NCBI RefSeq assembly: GCF_011386835.1 | Contig: NC_088791.1 | Span: forward strand, 51,479,498 to 51,543,497 | From: Chrysemys picta bellii | Lineage: Eukaryota > Chordata > Testudines > Emydidae | DNA: 64,000 bases | Direction: 5' to 3' | Shown here: positions 43,801-57,670 of the stretch, piece by piece | How the letters are laid out: the number at the start of each line of letters is the position of its first letter | How positions within the stretch are numbered: position 1 is the first letter of the stretch | The notes under the pieces: generated by a model | What the model was told of the DNA's origin: nothing | What the model saw: the letters and a program-made list of their open reading frames with translations, nothing else | Database searches by the model: none | Made by a program: the position numbers and the translations under genes

Positions 43801-46800
43801 CAGGGAGATTCATGCAAAAGGCATTATGTGCTCATGGTAATGTGCCCTGCTCAGGTGATGACCTGCATTCTTCACCAGCTGGAACTTTGGGAGGGTTTCA
43901 GGATATTCCTAACCAGCCAGGGCACATTGCAGCCAGCTGGGTGCTGACTGTAACAGAGTCTGCATGAGAAATACAATCAGTCTCCTGGCACTGTGGACCA
44001 CCCCAGTAAATCCACGATCACGGTGAATCCAGTGGGTTGGTAAAAGATAAGCATATATCCTCAGATTGTGGTATAGATAACAAATGCCAGCCTTTCTTGT
44101 AAACTCTTCCCGCTGTCTTCAAGTTTCATTTCCCTCTTATTGGGATTGAGTCACAGTAAATTTGCTTCTATCCAGACCCTTATCTCAGTGAGGCACTGGG
44201 AGAATAATTGAGACATTAGAATCTGGGTTCAGCATAAAGGAGATGTAAAGCTATGTATTGATGATACCACAACCCAAAATATCTTTCTCCTGTGGTGCCA
44301 GGCTAAGCTTTAAATAAAAGCTTACCATTTAGTAAGGCTCCAGCCTGGAATGTGCATTTGTTTCTTTCATCATAAATTCCCTATCGCCTAAACATACTTT
44401 GTCTTCTGAAGCTATTTCTGTATCTCTCAGACTCATGGTTTCTATATGAAATATTAGTGAAAAATAATTGGTGCAAATTATTTATGCTAAAATCATTTTA
44501 GCTGTTACTCAAGAAACCAAAATCCCAGCCTAAGCCTTCAAAATATTGCTGCTCGCAGGCTAGCACACAGAGTCATGCAGTCTCCATGACTAAAAGAGTC
44601 AGCAGAGCCATGAAGGTATCTTTGAGAATTTCACTGTATGTTTTTAATTTCCCTCTCTGGATTAGTAGCCAAGTTTCAGTTTATACCAGTAGTTGGTGTG
44701 TAATCTCAATTCAATATTCAGATTAAAAGAAATATTCTTTTCTCTCACACACCATTTAATATTTTTAGTTAGATTGTTGGAGTTACATCAAACTAAAGAT
44801 TCTGGGCAGGCACCATTTTGAGAAATGCTTAATTGACTTAAAAGTGCAAGTCCCATTTGAAAGTCAGTTGGACTTGTGCTCCTGCATCACTTAGGCATTT
44901 TTGAAAACCTTTCTCAGTGTCCATTAATTACATTCCTGTGACTTCCATTTTGGAGGTCTTACTATCTATTTATACCAGGCATCTGTGACATGCTGTAGAA
45001 CATCTTGCATGTGTACTATCATTACATATAATGGTAATATTTTGGATTTAGTTTTATTGTTACTGAAGTCAGTGAACCTTTTGCAACTGTTCAATGGGTA
45101 CAGGATTGGGTCTGTAATGTATACACATTGTCAGTGTAATAAAATATAACTAACTTTACTCTTGAAACGTGTGTTTTGTTCTAAGAATATTTTAGAAAAT
45201 TATCTAACACTTTTTTCTCAGTATCTATTGTGTTCATTGTTTTTTCTTATTTGAACCTAACCTTACATAGTCTCTACCTAAATATGTCTAAAACCATGTT
45301 ATACTGAGGAATTTGGCCAGTTTATAAGGTAATCTTTTCTACAACATCATGTCATGTGGCATAATATCAAAAAGACAGCCAGATTTGTGTTTAAAAGTCA
45401 TACAATAGGCAATCTGTCTAGAGTAATAACACACAAGTAGTAATATAAGTAAATAAGAATCAGTTATGAAAATAGAACAGTTTGTGGCACGTTCCTTTTA
45501 AAGGCAATCGGTATACTGCACATTTGGAGCACATTGTTACTTCAGTATTACAGAGGATGTTTCAGTACAAAAATCCCTTGTTGACCTGCTTAAATTAATC
45601 TCTTCAGTGTTCGTTATTTCTGTATTTCTTGTCAGAAGACAGAAGAGCTAGAATGTGCACCGCATATTTTAGTGGCAAGTTTAGCACTCATAAAAATGCT
45701 TAGAAGCCTAAGCTAAAATCAAATGCCCTTAATACAAAGAAAAGATCCTTCTGCTTTGGGTTATTGCTGTGCATATTTGCCAGGTATATTTACCAGTGAC
45801 TGACTGCTGAGAAGTAAAACACTAGCCTCAGCTTTAATCATCTGGAGTTTTGGCTGATTGAAGCCAAGCTGTTAGATCTCTCAAATTCTGTATTTTCTGT
45901 TTCTTTTAGAAAAGCAGTTCACTTTTCTCATTCATTTTCTAACGTGGTTTCTATGAAGAAATCCACATGAGGTTTAATGAACACACGTGCCCTCTTTACT
46001 TAAAAGTAACTGAATATCAACATTTCCTAATATTTTAAAAGGCTGACTTCTCACATTTGCTCTCTGCTAACGTATTCTAACGTTGTAATCAGAACTGTAG
46101 CTTTTGCTTCATTTTTGTGTAAATCATACTGTGGAAACTGCATCTAGAGTTATTTTCCTTCAATCATACTACATTTAAAATGCATCTGAGAAATTTAGCT
46201 CTGCATCACCAATTAAGTGTCATCTCAAATGGTATATTTCTGTGTGGCATGACAGTGCTTGCTTGCTGGCTTTTAATAATTGTATCCTGAATGACACTTG
46301 CTTAGCCTTGCAGAGAGCGTGTGTAATCAGGGCTTGAAAAATCCGCACACCTGTGGAAGTAGGAAGCATTCCTAGGGCAGTGCCTTTGACATTTGCAGAA
46401 TCTAAATGCAATTTTTTTTCTAAAAATAAATTCCTAGTGCTTATGTTTATGCAAGCAACCTTCCAAATGTGAGTTAAGTGTCTCTGGAAATCTACAGGCA
46501 GGCAGCCCATGTGTTCTTACCCTGACTTGTTGATTTATATCTCAAGCTATGAGGTGCTGAGTAAATTTTTCAAGCGTGTGTAAGCCATAACAAGCTATTT
46601 AGCTATATGAGAAGGTATAGAGCAGGAATGAATGGATCATCTGAAAGATGAAATGACATGTGAATGTACAGTAAGCTGTTACAACAGGCACTGGGTTTTG
46701 GAGGGCATGCATATTTTTTCAACATTTACCAGCCTATAAAAACTGTTTATAAACACCATAAGTCTGCCAAAGACCCAGTTTCCTGGAAGCTGCTGTTCTT

Positions 46801-48866
46801 GTTTGGGACAATCATTTCCATTTGCCTGCTTTAAGCACAAATCATTCAGTAAAACATCCACTGCTGCTGATACGCATGACTGATGGACAGGTCTATAGAC
46901 TGGAGATAAGGTGGTGAAATTCAGAACAGCCTTGTTGGTTGCCTGGACTAAAATTATATTGACACAGTTCAGATTCATTGCTGGTTGCAGATCATAGAGA
47001 CAGGGTGTGTAGCCAATGTGGGATAAGAACCATCTTTTTGTTCTGTGCTTGTATGGCATCTACCACAATGAGATCCTGGCCAATGACTGCGGCTCCTAAG
47101 TGCTATATAATACACACAGTAATATTCTTGCTATGGTGAGTGCTAACTTTAAGTTTATTTAGAGCCCGGTGATGCAGCATCTGATATAACAGCACTCTTT
47201 TAGTGTATTGTATTTGTATTAAAATGAGCTAATTTTTAAAAAAAATTTGAAAAACACTTCATCTTTTAAATTCATATGCAGCAGAAAACAGTTAGATTTT
47301 GCACAGAATGTTGAGTGACCTTATTTTTAAACCCTCTTTTAAAGTTACCATGGAGATGAGATGGCTGTATACTAAAGTATCTGTATGTGCTTGAGAAATG
47401 GCATTTCCGTGTCTCTGCCTATGAAATATACAAGAGTTTAGACTACCTACTCTTAGCTTCCACTTATTCTGCCATCAGATGGGAAACTGGGTAGCTACAA
47501 ATGGGGAATGTAGTTTAAAATGACCTATTCCAATAAAAAGTCTAAGTACCTGGGGATTCAAACTGCCCAGGTTGGCTGACTTATACAAATTAAACCAACA
47601 CCCAACTGTAGCTCAAGTTAAATATGATTTTGATTAAATGGTTGGTCTCCAGATTTTGTGAATAGGGAATGACAGAACAATAAAGATTTAACTCATCTTC
47701 AGGGTTTTGTACCTCATCCGGCATATTCCTATAAATATTCCTGCTGCTGTTTTTAAAAGATATATATTAGTATAAAACATTGGCAAAAATGTTTGGGCCT
47801 TGGCCATAGGCAGAAGTGATAGAAACAGCTGAGAAAGCTGTAGTTAAAAATGTATGTACAGGATGATCTCTTGGTAATTTATTTTATAACTTTGGGGTAT
47901 CCAGACAGCTGCTTGGCTAGATTTTCTGCACATCGTACTATTTGTGACCCTGTTGCTCCCACCCTTTAAAAATAGGGTTATGACCCATCCCATTAGAATT
48001 AGTCCAACGCATGGAGGGTTCTGACTCTCTTGTAAACTTCCTCCACACATGAATTGCCTGTTTCATATAGTGAACCTTCCTATGGGTCTGATCCAACTCC
48101 CATTAAAATTCTGTGGGAATCTTTCCTTAATGTAACAAATACCCTTTCTCCCCTTTTTCATAGGTCCTGTCCCCTCAGTGGCTCTAAAATTCTCTCATTC
48201 TCTCTGCTTTAGCAGAGGCAGTGTTAAATTTGCCAAACTCTTTGTTTTGATACTTGTTTCCACAGTAGCATTTAGCAAACACTGACAGATTTTAAAGGCA
48301 GAATTCTGGAAATAATGCTTTCCTGACTGCAGCTATAAAGGCTCTTATTCCATAGTCTACTAAAATCCGTCCAGTCTAGCTACATTAGGGAGGGTGGAAG
48401 TTAAAGTTTAATAGTAGGGACAAATATTGTCAACATCATCTTACCTATTACCTTTTCCTCTGACAATTTTATTAATCTGTGAGAAAGATACTGACTGAAT
48501 GGCAGTTTGTGTGATTATGCCAATACCCGCAAAGTTAGAATCCGTACCAACCTATTTCATACCTTCTGTAATAATGTCCAGTGTACCTAGATTTTATAGT
48601 TTTGTATTTCTATGTATGTACATCATTTCACAGGAAGTGAATACAGTTCTACAAAATCACAGCCCAAAAAAAATTGTATTTAATTTCGGATTTGTTGTAA
48701 TTACAACAAACAGTACATCAACATTCAGTATACTTTTCTGTTGTTATCAAGTTCTTAGCAATTTCATTCTTCTATATTTTGAGGAAGATTTCACCTTGAA
48801 AGAAATTCAGAATCAAGTCTCATTTGCCTTAACATTACTCAGCCTACTCTATTTATTTTCTTGCAG
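40848..48866 (+). other. Large intronic stretch, nothing supported
   Basis: Eight kilobases of mostly AT-rich sequence. Around 41950-42115 there is a faint palindromic repeat with 'cagaatctagccct'. No exon of DOCK4 is expected here, because the flanking exons join in phase. Confidence 0.45.
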
Positions 48867-48948
48867 CGAGAGGTTTTTTTTAAGACTGAATAGGAATGGT
48901 TTGCCAAAATGTCCAGAGAAGCCAGAAAGACATTGTTCTCTCTTTGTG
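48867..48948 (+). CDS. DOCK4: DOCK4 coding exon
   Basis: 82-bp exon after a ttgcag acceptor, ending before gtgagc. The first base C joins the AG of the previous exon to make Ser. It then reads ERFFLRLNRNGLPK and continues to RHCSLFV. Human DOCK4 has APDKPERHC here as I remember it; this copy has CPEKPERHC, ordinary species divergence. It ends on a codon boundary. Only about 0.7 kb separates it from the next exon. Confidence 0.95.
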
Positions 48949-49638
48949 GTGAGCTTTACACATTCTTTATGCTCATTTCATGCAATTGTGCTGAATATTT
49001 TAAATAAAAGATGGAGTAAATTAACTATTGTGTAATTAAATAGTTCAGTGCTGTGTCGGAGCTGTTTGATTGGCTATTGATTTGAATCCTAATGAAAGAT
49101 TCTGTTGTGTCACTGAGGCACAGACCAATGCTAAAGGTCTTGCAGTGCTGCACCACACCTGGGGGAACACCAGAAATAATTCTGCCTACTTTCTGGTGCT
49201 TTCCCAGTGCACAAGTACAGCATACTCCTCCCTGCAAGGCTGGGCAGCCCCTCCTCCTCCTTGTCTCTCCTGCACCCAGGGGTTGCTTGGAGACAGCAAT
49301 CCTTGTGCTTTAAAGAGTGTAGGGACTGCAGTCATGCATCACTGATGTGCAGTGGCGCTCGAGGGAGCTCCTTGCGTCCTGCCCCTCTGCAGCCTTGATG
49401 CAGCAGGGCACAATCTGTTCCATAGCATTTTAGGACAGAAGTTGCCCATACTCCTGCAAGGCCACAAATTTAAAGTATTCAAGGATGTAATTTTTCAGTA
49501 CTGTATTGTAACAAATCCTCTGTTAAAAGTGCACTCCGTGTTCATTTATCACTTTGGCACATATAGTAATATGCTAAGATCTTTAAATATCATATTTTAA
49601 TTGAGGGTCAAAAATAATGAGACTCTGATTCTCTGCAG

Positions 49639-49699
49639 GATTTGAGCAGCAGTGAACTCAGGAAGGACATCTACATCACTGTGCACATTATCCGCATAG
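49639..49699 (+). CDS. DOCK4: DOCK4 coding exon
   Basis: 61-bp exon between ctctgcag and gtatgt. It encodes DLSSSELRKDIYITVHIIRI plus the first base of a glycine codon. This ELRKD-IYITVHIIRIGRM segment is strongly conserved in DOCK3/DOCK4 and is also recognisable in DOCK1/2/5. Frame and phase agree with both neighbours. Confidence 0.95.
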
Positions 49700-52255
49700 G
49701 TATGTACGACAGCTTGCCAGCATAAACTGTACATTTGGAAGGCATTGGGCAGCAAATAAAGGAAAGACAATGTGCTTGAGTTTTGCTCATAGCATCTGTC
49801 ACATTCACTGGTTGTATGTCTGAGTAAGCTTTGAAAAGAATGTGCTTACATTCTGATACACAATAGCAAATAAACTGTGCCTAGAATTTCCCAGCATTGC
49901 TCTGTGCTAATATTTTAAACACTCTAAGAAGCTAAATTTATAATCCCTTAAGGACAGAATACCCTATAACAATATAGGATACTATTCTCATTAATACCAA
50001 AAAGCACATGCATGCCTATCATATGAACTGTCTTAGCATAATGAATGAGTTTAAAAGGAGTTGAAAAAACCTGCTTTACTCCCACAGAGTAATTTCAGGC
50101 ATGTTGCACTAGTAGAACAACTTGTCTGGAAATTTAGCAGATCTAATTAGTATAAATGGACTGATGACAATGTGTACCCGTTCTTTTAAATAGTTCAAAC
50201 GAATTCAGTGTCCTTTTCGTGGGATAAGGGAAAAGAAACTGCAATGGAGGAGATGTTGTTCCCTTTAAGAAAATTTTAACATATGATATGAACAAATCTG
50301 ATTTCCTCCAAAGACAATGTTTAAGATCTGTAGAAGTGAAGAGCATGTATTTTATTTAATCTATTTCTTTAAGAAATTGTCTTGAGGCTATATTGAGTTA
50401 ACTCCAATAATCCTCACATCATTCCTGAGTATTTCTCTTCTTAGAGATATGCATTGTTGCCTGTAAAATAATGTTATAGTTGATGTACAGCACTAAGTGT
50501 ACCTTCATTTCTTTCTGATTTTTTGAAGAGTATTTTATTTTTGTTGTAATAATCCTCTGTACTGCACGCTGGGTTTGGATACTGTAATACACACCTGTCT
50601 TAATACAGAATAAGCAATGTGTCTCAGATCTTTTCTGTATACTTTTTTCCTTTTTATATGGTTGTGGTGTGTGACCAGGACTTCAAAGCTTGGAGACATA
50701 TACTCATTTAATGGGTAAGATGTAGGAAATTGGGTTGTAAACAATTTTGAGGCGAAAATGGTGTAAAATGTTAACTTTTGAGCCAACCGCCAAGTTGGTA
50801 AGAATAAACCTTTAAAATAAGGACAAGGTATAGAATCCTCATTGTTTCACCATTTTTCTAAAATATTGACAATCTAGACTTTTAGAGCAAGGAAAAAACC
50901 TCAAGTCTTTGCATTTAGATCAGTTTAAGATTCCAGAAAGTATGCCTATGAATTTTGTATGACAGTCTTGATATTGTAGTCACTGCATATGCTATTTGAG
51001 TTGCATCAATTCAAAGCCTCTGTCTTCTGATTCTGTAAAGTTGAAATAGGTTCTGTATGTTTCATAGCTCCACAATCAGACCGTCTGAAAGGCCAATGCA
51101 GTTTTTAAGGGCCTTCAGTAGGGAACCCAGCATCTTTTTATTCCAAAGAGAGAGAAGGAACAAGAAACACTGCAGAGTCATAAAATAGTTTGCCATTTGT
51201 CACTGCATAAACATAGCACAGATGTGGGATTATGAGAGAGAGCTATTGAAAGACCAAGGACGCTTGCTGAAATATTTAGATTAAAATAAGATTTGGACAA
51301 TGTACTTGGTGAAAATGAAAGATTACTCTCCTAGCTGCTGTGATGCAGGGAAATGTTACGGGGAGGCATTTTCCAACAACAGCTATGAGCAGGTGCTTTT
51401 CATTTCAGAAATTGGCATCAAACGCATATGCACCTGGTAGAAAAGGTGCATAGCTGTGATTGAGCAGAGTAGGTAAAGGAAGGGATTCCCCTCTATTTTG
51501 ATGCAGGACATGCAGCTGCATGTTCGGCTATTGCTTTGTTCATGCAGTTGGGCTATTGTTTTTTAATCAAAGGGGAAAGAATGTTAGAAAAAGGTCTGGT
51601 TTCCATCACTACTTCCTTTTGCTTCTTTGTTTGTTTCTTTATACTTATTTGCTTTCTTGTGCTTCAGCATCTTTCCTCTTCTTTTTGTTCTTTCCTCTTG
51701 TCTTTCATCTTTAATAGCTGTTCTTGCATTAGTCCACTTATGCCCATGCTACTGAATTGCCTCTTATGGGAGCAGCACCTGTCTGCTTAATTGTCATCGC
51801 CAGAGACAGCACTTCCTATCAGTCACAGGGCAGAGGACTATTAACAACAACTGTAGTGAAATAATATTTACAAATGTGATAAGACAGAATGTCCGGTAGT
51901 ACATGATACCTGAATGCTAAATTTGGTGCAGCATTGCCCAATCGAATATAGTTACTGGGTATGAAACAAGAAGTATATGATAGGGGAGGTCAGGAGAAGG
52001 TAACCAGTTTCCCCTCAGTTTTGGACCTTACAAATGCACTATAAGTGTAATGCACTTTTCATATTTTCTACTGTTTTAATTTAAGTGGAAAATATGAAAA
52101 GATGGAGGAGATTTGTAACCACTACGCTTGTCATAATCTCATAAAAACCATTACATTATCTACAGGTATCAGCTGAGCTGGTCTCTCCCTCCTCTGTGGC
52201 TTTAGAAGGAGGCATTTTAGTGGATTATGCATCATATTTTTGTTATATTTGACAG
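49700..52255 (+). other. DOCK4 intron, nothing else recognised
   Basis: 2.6-kb intron. Open frames at 51520-51790 are low-complexity leucine/phenylalanine-rich. Confidence 0.5.
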
Positions 52256-52388
52256 GCCGAATGGGAGCTGGAGAAAAGAAAAATGCTTGCAACGTACAAT
52301 ACCGACGGCCCTTTGGCTGTGCAGTCCTCAGCATTGCAGATCTACTAGCAGGAGACTCAAAGGATGACCTTATCTTAAAAGTATACAT
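52256..52388 (+). CDS. DOCK4: DOCK4 coding exon
   Basis: 133-bp exon after ttgacag. It completes Gly and reads RMGAGEKKNAC, then YRRPFGCAVLSIADLLAG and ends in LKVYM split by the intron (AT/G). The donor is gtaaga. As I remember them, human DOCK4 has LLTGETKDDLV here and this copy has LLAGDSKDDLI. The substitutions are conservative and the frame is intact. It lies just N-terminal to the DHR-1 domain. Confidence 0.95.
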
Positions 52389-53075
52389 GTAAGAGATTGT
52401 TTCCTTTTAATTTATTAAGAGTTTTGGAGTCCATTTATATCCGTCTGTACCAAGAAGCAATGACTTTTAATTAGTGTAAGTAAAGGGCTTTAGTCCTTTA
52501 AGGTTGTTTAAGCATTTCCATTCTAATCCCCCATAATATAAAATAGTATATTTTTGAGCTGGTCAAAGACTAAGGAAAGGGTTTCATAAAAAAATTCATA
52601 AAAATTCAGAATTTTTCACCATTTTTGTCGCAGTTTGAAAAACTTCCATCAACTCTTCGTTTGTTTTTTCAAAAATGAAAATATTACGTTAAAAAAAATT
52701 GCACAATTAAACATTCAGAAGTCAGGAAATATGTGAGTTTGGGGTGCATGTGTTACTTTAATCTGGCCCTGATTGGATACAATTATCAAATGATGCAATA
52801 GGATATCATAACTGTTTTCTATACCTATAGGCCTTGATCATGCAAACAGTCCTGTTAAATTTGCAGGATTGAGACCTGTGTAATTTCATTTAGTGTGCTA
52901 TTTTACAAGAAACACAGTGAACAATTTGCTGCACATCATCACTAGAGTTTTCACTGTGCAGCTAAGCCATGCATTCAATCTACAGCCAGGTTGTCTTTAG
53001 TGCACACTTTACAAGTTTTGCAAGAGCTCCCTGAAAAATGTACTTTGCTTTCCTAGAATGTGATTTTTATAATAA
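52389..53075 (+). other. DOCK4 intron, AT-rich
   Basis: No repeat or gene recognised. Confidence 0.5.
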
Positions 53076-53277
53076 TAATAATAATAATAATAATGGAGAT
53101 ATCCTATCTCCTAGAACTGGAAGGGAGCTTGAAAGGTCATCGAGTCCAGCCCCCTGCCTTCACTAGCAGGACCAAGTACTGATTTTGCCCCAGATCCCTA
53201 AGTGGCCCCCTCAAGGATTGAACTCACAATGTTGGGTTTAGCAGGCCAATGCTCAAACCACTGAGCTATCCCTCCCC
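53076..53277 (-). mobile_element. Turtle tRNA-derived SINE
   Basis: On the - strand: A-box-like TAGCTCAGTGGTTTGAGCA (53251-53269), B-box-like GAGTTCAATCC (53216-53226), then a body with GGGGGCTGGACTCGATGACC and a tail AAGGTCCCTTCCAG-like related to CR1, ending in (ATT)n at 53077-53093. This is the tRNA-head plus CR1-tail plan of cryptodire turtle SINEs, mobilised in trans by CR1 reverse transcriptase. Little diverged. Confidence 0.88.
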
Positions 53278-55023
53278 CTCATTTGTTTATAGTTCGTATT
53301 CCTACACACTTCCTCTCCCTGTCAAATTGCCACTTTCTACCCGTAGGTTTTCAGTGTCCGAGAAGTGTTTTGATAACCATGAAAGTGTGTTTTGTCTTTC
53401 ACTCTACTCATACTCCAAAATAGTTGAATTGCTTTTGCTCCAACTTTCCAAAATGATTTTCCTTTGGGCAAAGCCTAAACCTGGAAGACTTGAGCTTGAG
53501 AGGTGTACGTTTCAGAAAGTTTTAAAAGCCACTGAAAATGGGGGATTAGAATGGAAAGGCTTAAACAATCTTAATTATAGCAATTTCTCTGCCTATCTTT
53601 ATCTGGCAATGTGAGGTGTTTGGGGGACTTCTTTGGAGTTCCTTGTACCACCCAAATGTCTTCCAAGAGTACTTTATCAGAAAGTAATAGGCAGGACAAT
53701 CATTTATACATAATGATGCAAAACAATTACAAAACTGCAATAGCAAAAAGTGTAAAATATTAACAATGCCATAAGTGCAGGGACTGGAAAACCAAAACAT
53801 CTCACTCAAAATCTAATTATTTTAAATGTATGGGTTTATTAAATGGCAGATGAGATTTTGGCAGACAGTAGATAGGAAGAAAGTTCAATTTCCTGGATGC
53901 AGTGACAAAGAACATAGAATTCCCCGCTGACCTTGGGCTCAATAAGTTAAGAAATATTTTGTGGAATGATCTATTCTAAGGGTATAAACTGAGATACACT
54001 AGTCAGACACTTAAGGGATTCCTCTTCCAGTAAAGTTTAGTACTTTAGCCTTGAAGACACTTCAGTCTCTAAAAAGCAGCCCTTCACCTGTCTCTTATTC
54101 CCCACTGTGCTGAATTAGAACTGCTGGAAGCAGTGCTTCTGACGGCAATTTAGTATGACGGTGGATAGGTGGCTGACTTCTATTTTACTTTAATTTTCTG
54201 TCAGTCTAGATTAAAGTGCTCTCTGTTGGATAGCACACTGTTAATGTATTTGTTGGACAGTTGAATTCCACTTTCAAAGTCTGTAGTTGGTAAAAAATAA
54301 ATATGGCGTTAGTACTTCAGTTCAGGTGAAACAGGATACATTTGATACTGCGACTAACTTTAGTCTAAATGACAAGAAAAAGTTCTGTGGAATATTTCTC
54401 AAATATTGGTCAGATTATGGAATTCAAACACTTTAAATTAAAGCAACTGAAAATGCTATATTTTAAAGTTGTGGCAAGACGCTTTTGTACCTACAGTATT
54501 TTTAATCTATTCAAATGACTTTCTCCTATAGGCAGCCTCCTATCCCTGTGAGACTAAGAACATACTTTCTTTTGCCCTTTAGTTAAACATCATCTCTACT
54601 AGATGTGCTGTTTCTGCTGAGCTCTTGAATGGTCATGTTAGGGAGGTTTCACTGTAATTTAGAGATGAAGAAGAGATTAATACACATGAGTAATTGAGCA
54701 GTAGCTGAATTACTGAGTGCCACCAAGGACACCCTTATGCTCAAATTTTCCCATGCAAAGCGAGCATTCCTACAGTGACATCCTCAACCAGTGCATCTGA
54801 GTGCTGCCATGATACTGCTCCCTGTTCTGGGAAGCTGTTTCATTGGGCATCATGCCAAAACCCTCATTGTGCCAACAATATGACCTGTTGATTTAGATAA
54901 ATCTCAAGCTGCTAGTTGGTGAGCAAAAGACAATTTATTTGGAGAAGCCAGTTAAGTTTGTTACAGTGGGTCTGACAACTGTGAGCTCTCATTTCAGATT
55001 TAAGAGTGTTACCATTTTCATAG
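53278..55023 (+). other. DOCK4 intron, nothing recognised
   Basis: The 121-codon + open frame at 53249-53614 starts inside the SINE and has no domain. Confidence 0.45.
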
Positions 55024-55112
55024 GTGCAACACCGAGAGTGATTGGTATCAGATCCATGAAAACATCATCAAAAAGCTAAATGTTCGTTACAACTTGACAG
55101 GTTCCAATGCTG
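55024..55112 (+). CDS. DOCK4: DOCK4 coding exon (last in window)
   Basis: 89-bp exon after ttttcatag, ending before gtgagt. The first base completes Met. It then reads CNTESDWYQIHENIIKKLN and ends with YNLTGSNA plus one base of the next codon. It corresponds to about residues 326-356 of human DOCK4. The following exon (expected to begin LAVSLQLL-like) was not found in the remaining 8.9 kb, so the gene continues beyond the window. Confidence 0.95.
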
Positions 55113-55871
55113 GTGAGTGTATGTTGCAAAATGTTCTATTGCATTATTTTAGTTATTTTTTAAAGTTTTACAAATAAACCTTTTTCTTTTTGAAGGGTTT
55201 ATGACTTTTCCACTCATGAAAAAGGAATGCTATTGTTACTGTTATTATTTTGGGTAAAACTTGGAGTGTCACAGCAGTTGCACATCCTGCCTTTCATCTG
55301 CAACTTAAAAACCTAAAAGCACATCACTGAATTCCCTTACAGAAGCAACTGATTAGTAACTTTTATTTTGAAGGGGTGCCAAGTTGCTGTTCAACCTTGA
55401 TTACAGTCAAGTCTCTAGATGAAGTAGTCGCATATAAGGCTAAATCATCAGCTGGTGTTTGATATCCAACTGGAAGTACTGCCTGGTCAATAATACTGCT
55501 GATCTTGAATTATAAATAGAAAACTGATCACGTTGTTGACATGATGCATCAAAATCTCTAGGCAAGGGGAAGTGGGAGGCCACCACACTGTTTGCAGAAC
55601 CTCTTGCTGACTAGGTTAGGGACATCCATTTTGTTGGCATCAAAAGCATTTGCTATGCCTCCATAGCGAGCATCCATAGCTGTCATCAGAATGGATAAAG
55701 TGGGCAGAGCAATAAGCAATTTTAAAGGACAGAGACAGTTGGCCTAGTGGTCTTGTAATACTGCTCTGTATTGCCAGACAGGAGACTTTAGGATTTACAT
55801 GCTTCCTGGAATTGGCAATTTTTTTTAACCACTACAGGAAAGCAATCAAACCTCTTCTAGTTGGAAAGACA
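55113..55871 (+). other. DOCK4 intron, nothing recognised
   Basis: AT-rich, no feature. Confidence 0.5.
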
Positions 55872-56058
55872 GGGTAAGTCTATAATGCAATTAAAAACCT
55901 GCATCTTGCCCATGCCAGCTGACTCATGCTTCCAGGACTCAGGCTGCGGGGCTTTTTCATTGCTGTGTAGACTTCTGGGCTCAGGCTGGGACTCTGGGAC
56001 CTTCCCACCTTGCAACATAGGCCAGCTGCAGGTGTCTAATTCTAGTGTAGACAAACCC
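55872..56058. mobile_element. Harbinger-like foldback MITE
   Basis: Left end gggtaagtctataatgca, inverted right end gggtttgtctacactaga. The interior gctgtgtagacttctgggct matches the MITE at 2709-2962. Target duplication unclear. Confidence 0.65.
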
Positions 56059-56082
56059 ATAGACGTATACTACAATGACTCG

Positions 56083-56358
56083 GGGCTTGTCTACACAGTG
56101 GGGTAATGCACTCTACAAGCATGTGATTTCTAAAGCACACTAATGTGATGCACCTTAATTGATCCATGTAGTCCCTGCTGGTGCACACTAAAGGTTTCCT
56201 AGTGCTCTTTAACAAGTACAGTGCTACTTTTAAGTGCTACAGGGAATGTTTAGTGCATACCAGGAGGGTCTATATGGACCAATTAACATGCAGCACATTG
56301 GTGCGCTTTAGGAATCACACCCCTATAGAGCGCACTACCCCACTGTGCAGACAAGCCC
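56083..56358. mobile_element. Harbinger-type MITE, about 276 bp
   Basis: Ends GGGCTTGTCTACACAGTG and, inverted, GGGCTTGTCTGCACAGTG. The interior (tgatttctaaagcacactaa, gtgcacactaaaggtttcct) is the same family as 18973-21040, here uninterrupted. Duplication not resolved. Confidence 0.8.
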
Positions 56359-57561
56359 TTCGCTTTTGCTTTCAAATCCTTTTTCTTCCATGTTGGTCCT
56401 GAAAATGCATTCTTTTAAATTTAACTGCAGAATAAACGCAGATGAGCTAATTTTCAATTTAATATTACGTTTCACTGCAATTTTTTATCATTTGAAGTTG
56501 TAAACTCATAAATTTAGTAGATTAAATAGGCCTGTACAGTTCAGTTAACTTGATTTGTGAACGTGAAGCTTGTATTGAAAAGTTACATGAAACATGGTCT
56601 TCAGCAAAGTGTGAGGGGAAAAAATTTCTAATGCTCCATTTCATTTTCAAAGATTCAAATAAATTGAATTAAAATGACACTAATTAAGGCTCTATAATTT
56701 AATATGAAGCCTAGCTACGATAGCCGTATCTTGTCATTTAAATTTTTTTTGCAAGGATATTATGATGCAAAGAGAATATTTGTTTGTGAATTCACTGTAT
56801 ATAATAAGAAACCTACTTTCTGGGTTCCTCAGACACCGAGCGTCGCCCCTCTATGGAAGAGGAAGGAAAAAATAATAGCACCAGTGTATTAAGTGTTTGC
56901 AGTGATATTGGACAATTTGTATTTAGGATGGTGGGCTAGAATTTGACATTTGGAATACAATACGCCCTCTAGGACAAATGCTCTTTGAGATGTATAGTAA
57001 AAAACATTCTGAAAATGAGAGAGGAATATTTACTATTGGTGCAAATGTGAATGCCTGCCACTTGGTAGTCACACTCCCCAGGAAGATTTTATTCTTCAAA
57101 CAGAATTACCTGGGTATATTTCTGTGGTAAACCCTTCTGATTGTTAATGCGTTTGATATTGTGATGTGTGGTCTCCCTGTATGTTTCTGGACAGGGTCCA
57201 CTTTAAATACTGGAGTTTGTTCAGCTGCCGATAAAAGTAAAAGTAATTTACTTTTTCTCAGTTTCATTTGTGAGTGCGCAGCAATTTTACATTTCACATC
57301 AGAGCCTGCTAACAGAGTAGGAAAGGAATAGCTATTACAGTTAATGCAGAAATTACTAGCACCACCTATTGGAATAAACTGTTGACTGAAGTTGAAGTTA
57401 CTCTGAGTTTTGAATATACAAATTAATTTGGAAAAACCCAGGTATCTTGTTCTTTGTTTGAATTATTTCATTTAAAAATGTTTGCAAATATGTAACACAT
57501 TTCGACCATCAAAAATAGTAACCATGATATCATGATCCATAAGCCACTGGAAAAAAATGAC
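56359..57561 (+). other. DOCK4 intron, nothing recognised
   Basis: AT-rich; no supported feature. Confidence 0.45.
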
Positions 57562-57670
57562 ACTCGGAAGATTGTATGCAATGTAGTTGTAGCCGTGTTG
57601 GTCCCAGGGTATTAGAGAGACAAAGTGGGTGAGGTAATATCTTTTATTGGACCAACTTCTGTTGCTGAAA

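Noticed and set aside
53249..53614. 121-codon + open frame
   Set aside because: Begins inside the SINE and has no recognisable domain.
14845..55112. Host gene as DOCK3 rather than DOCK4
   Set aside because: LVPRKEYAMVD, MEHRHRKKDTP and NNG-free LNRNGLPK wording fits DOCK4 as I remember it; DOCK3 diverges clearly here. Not verified by alignment.
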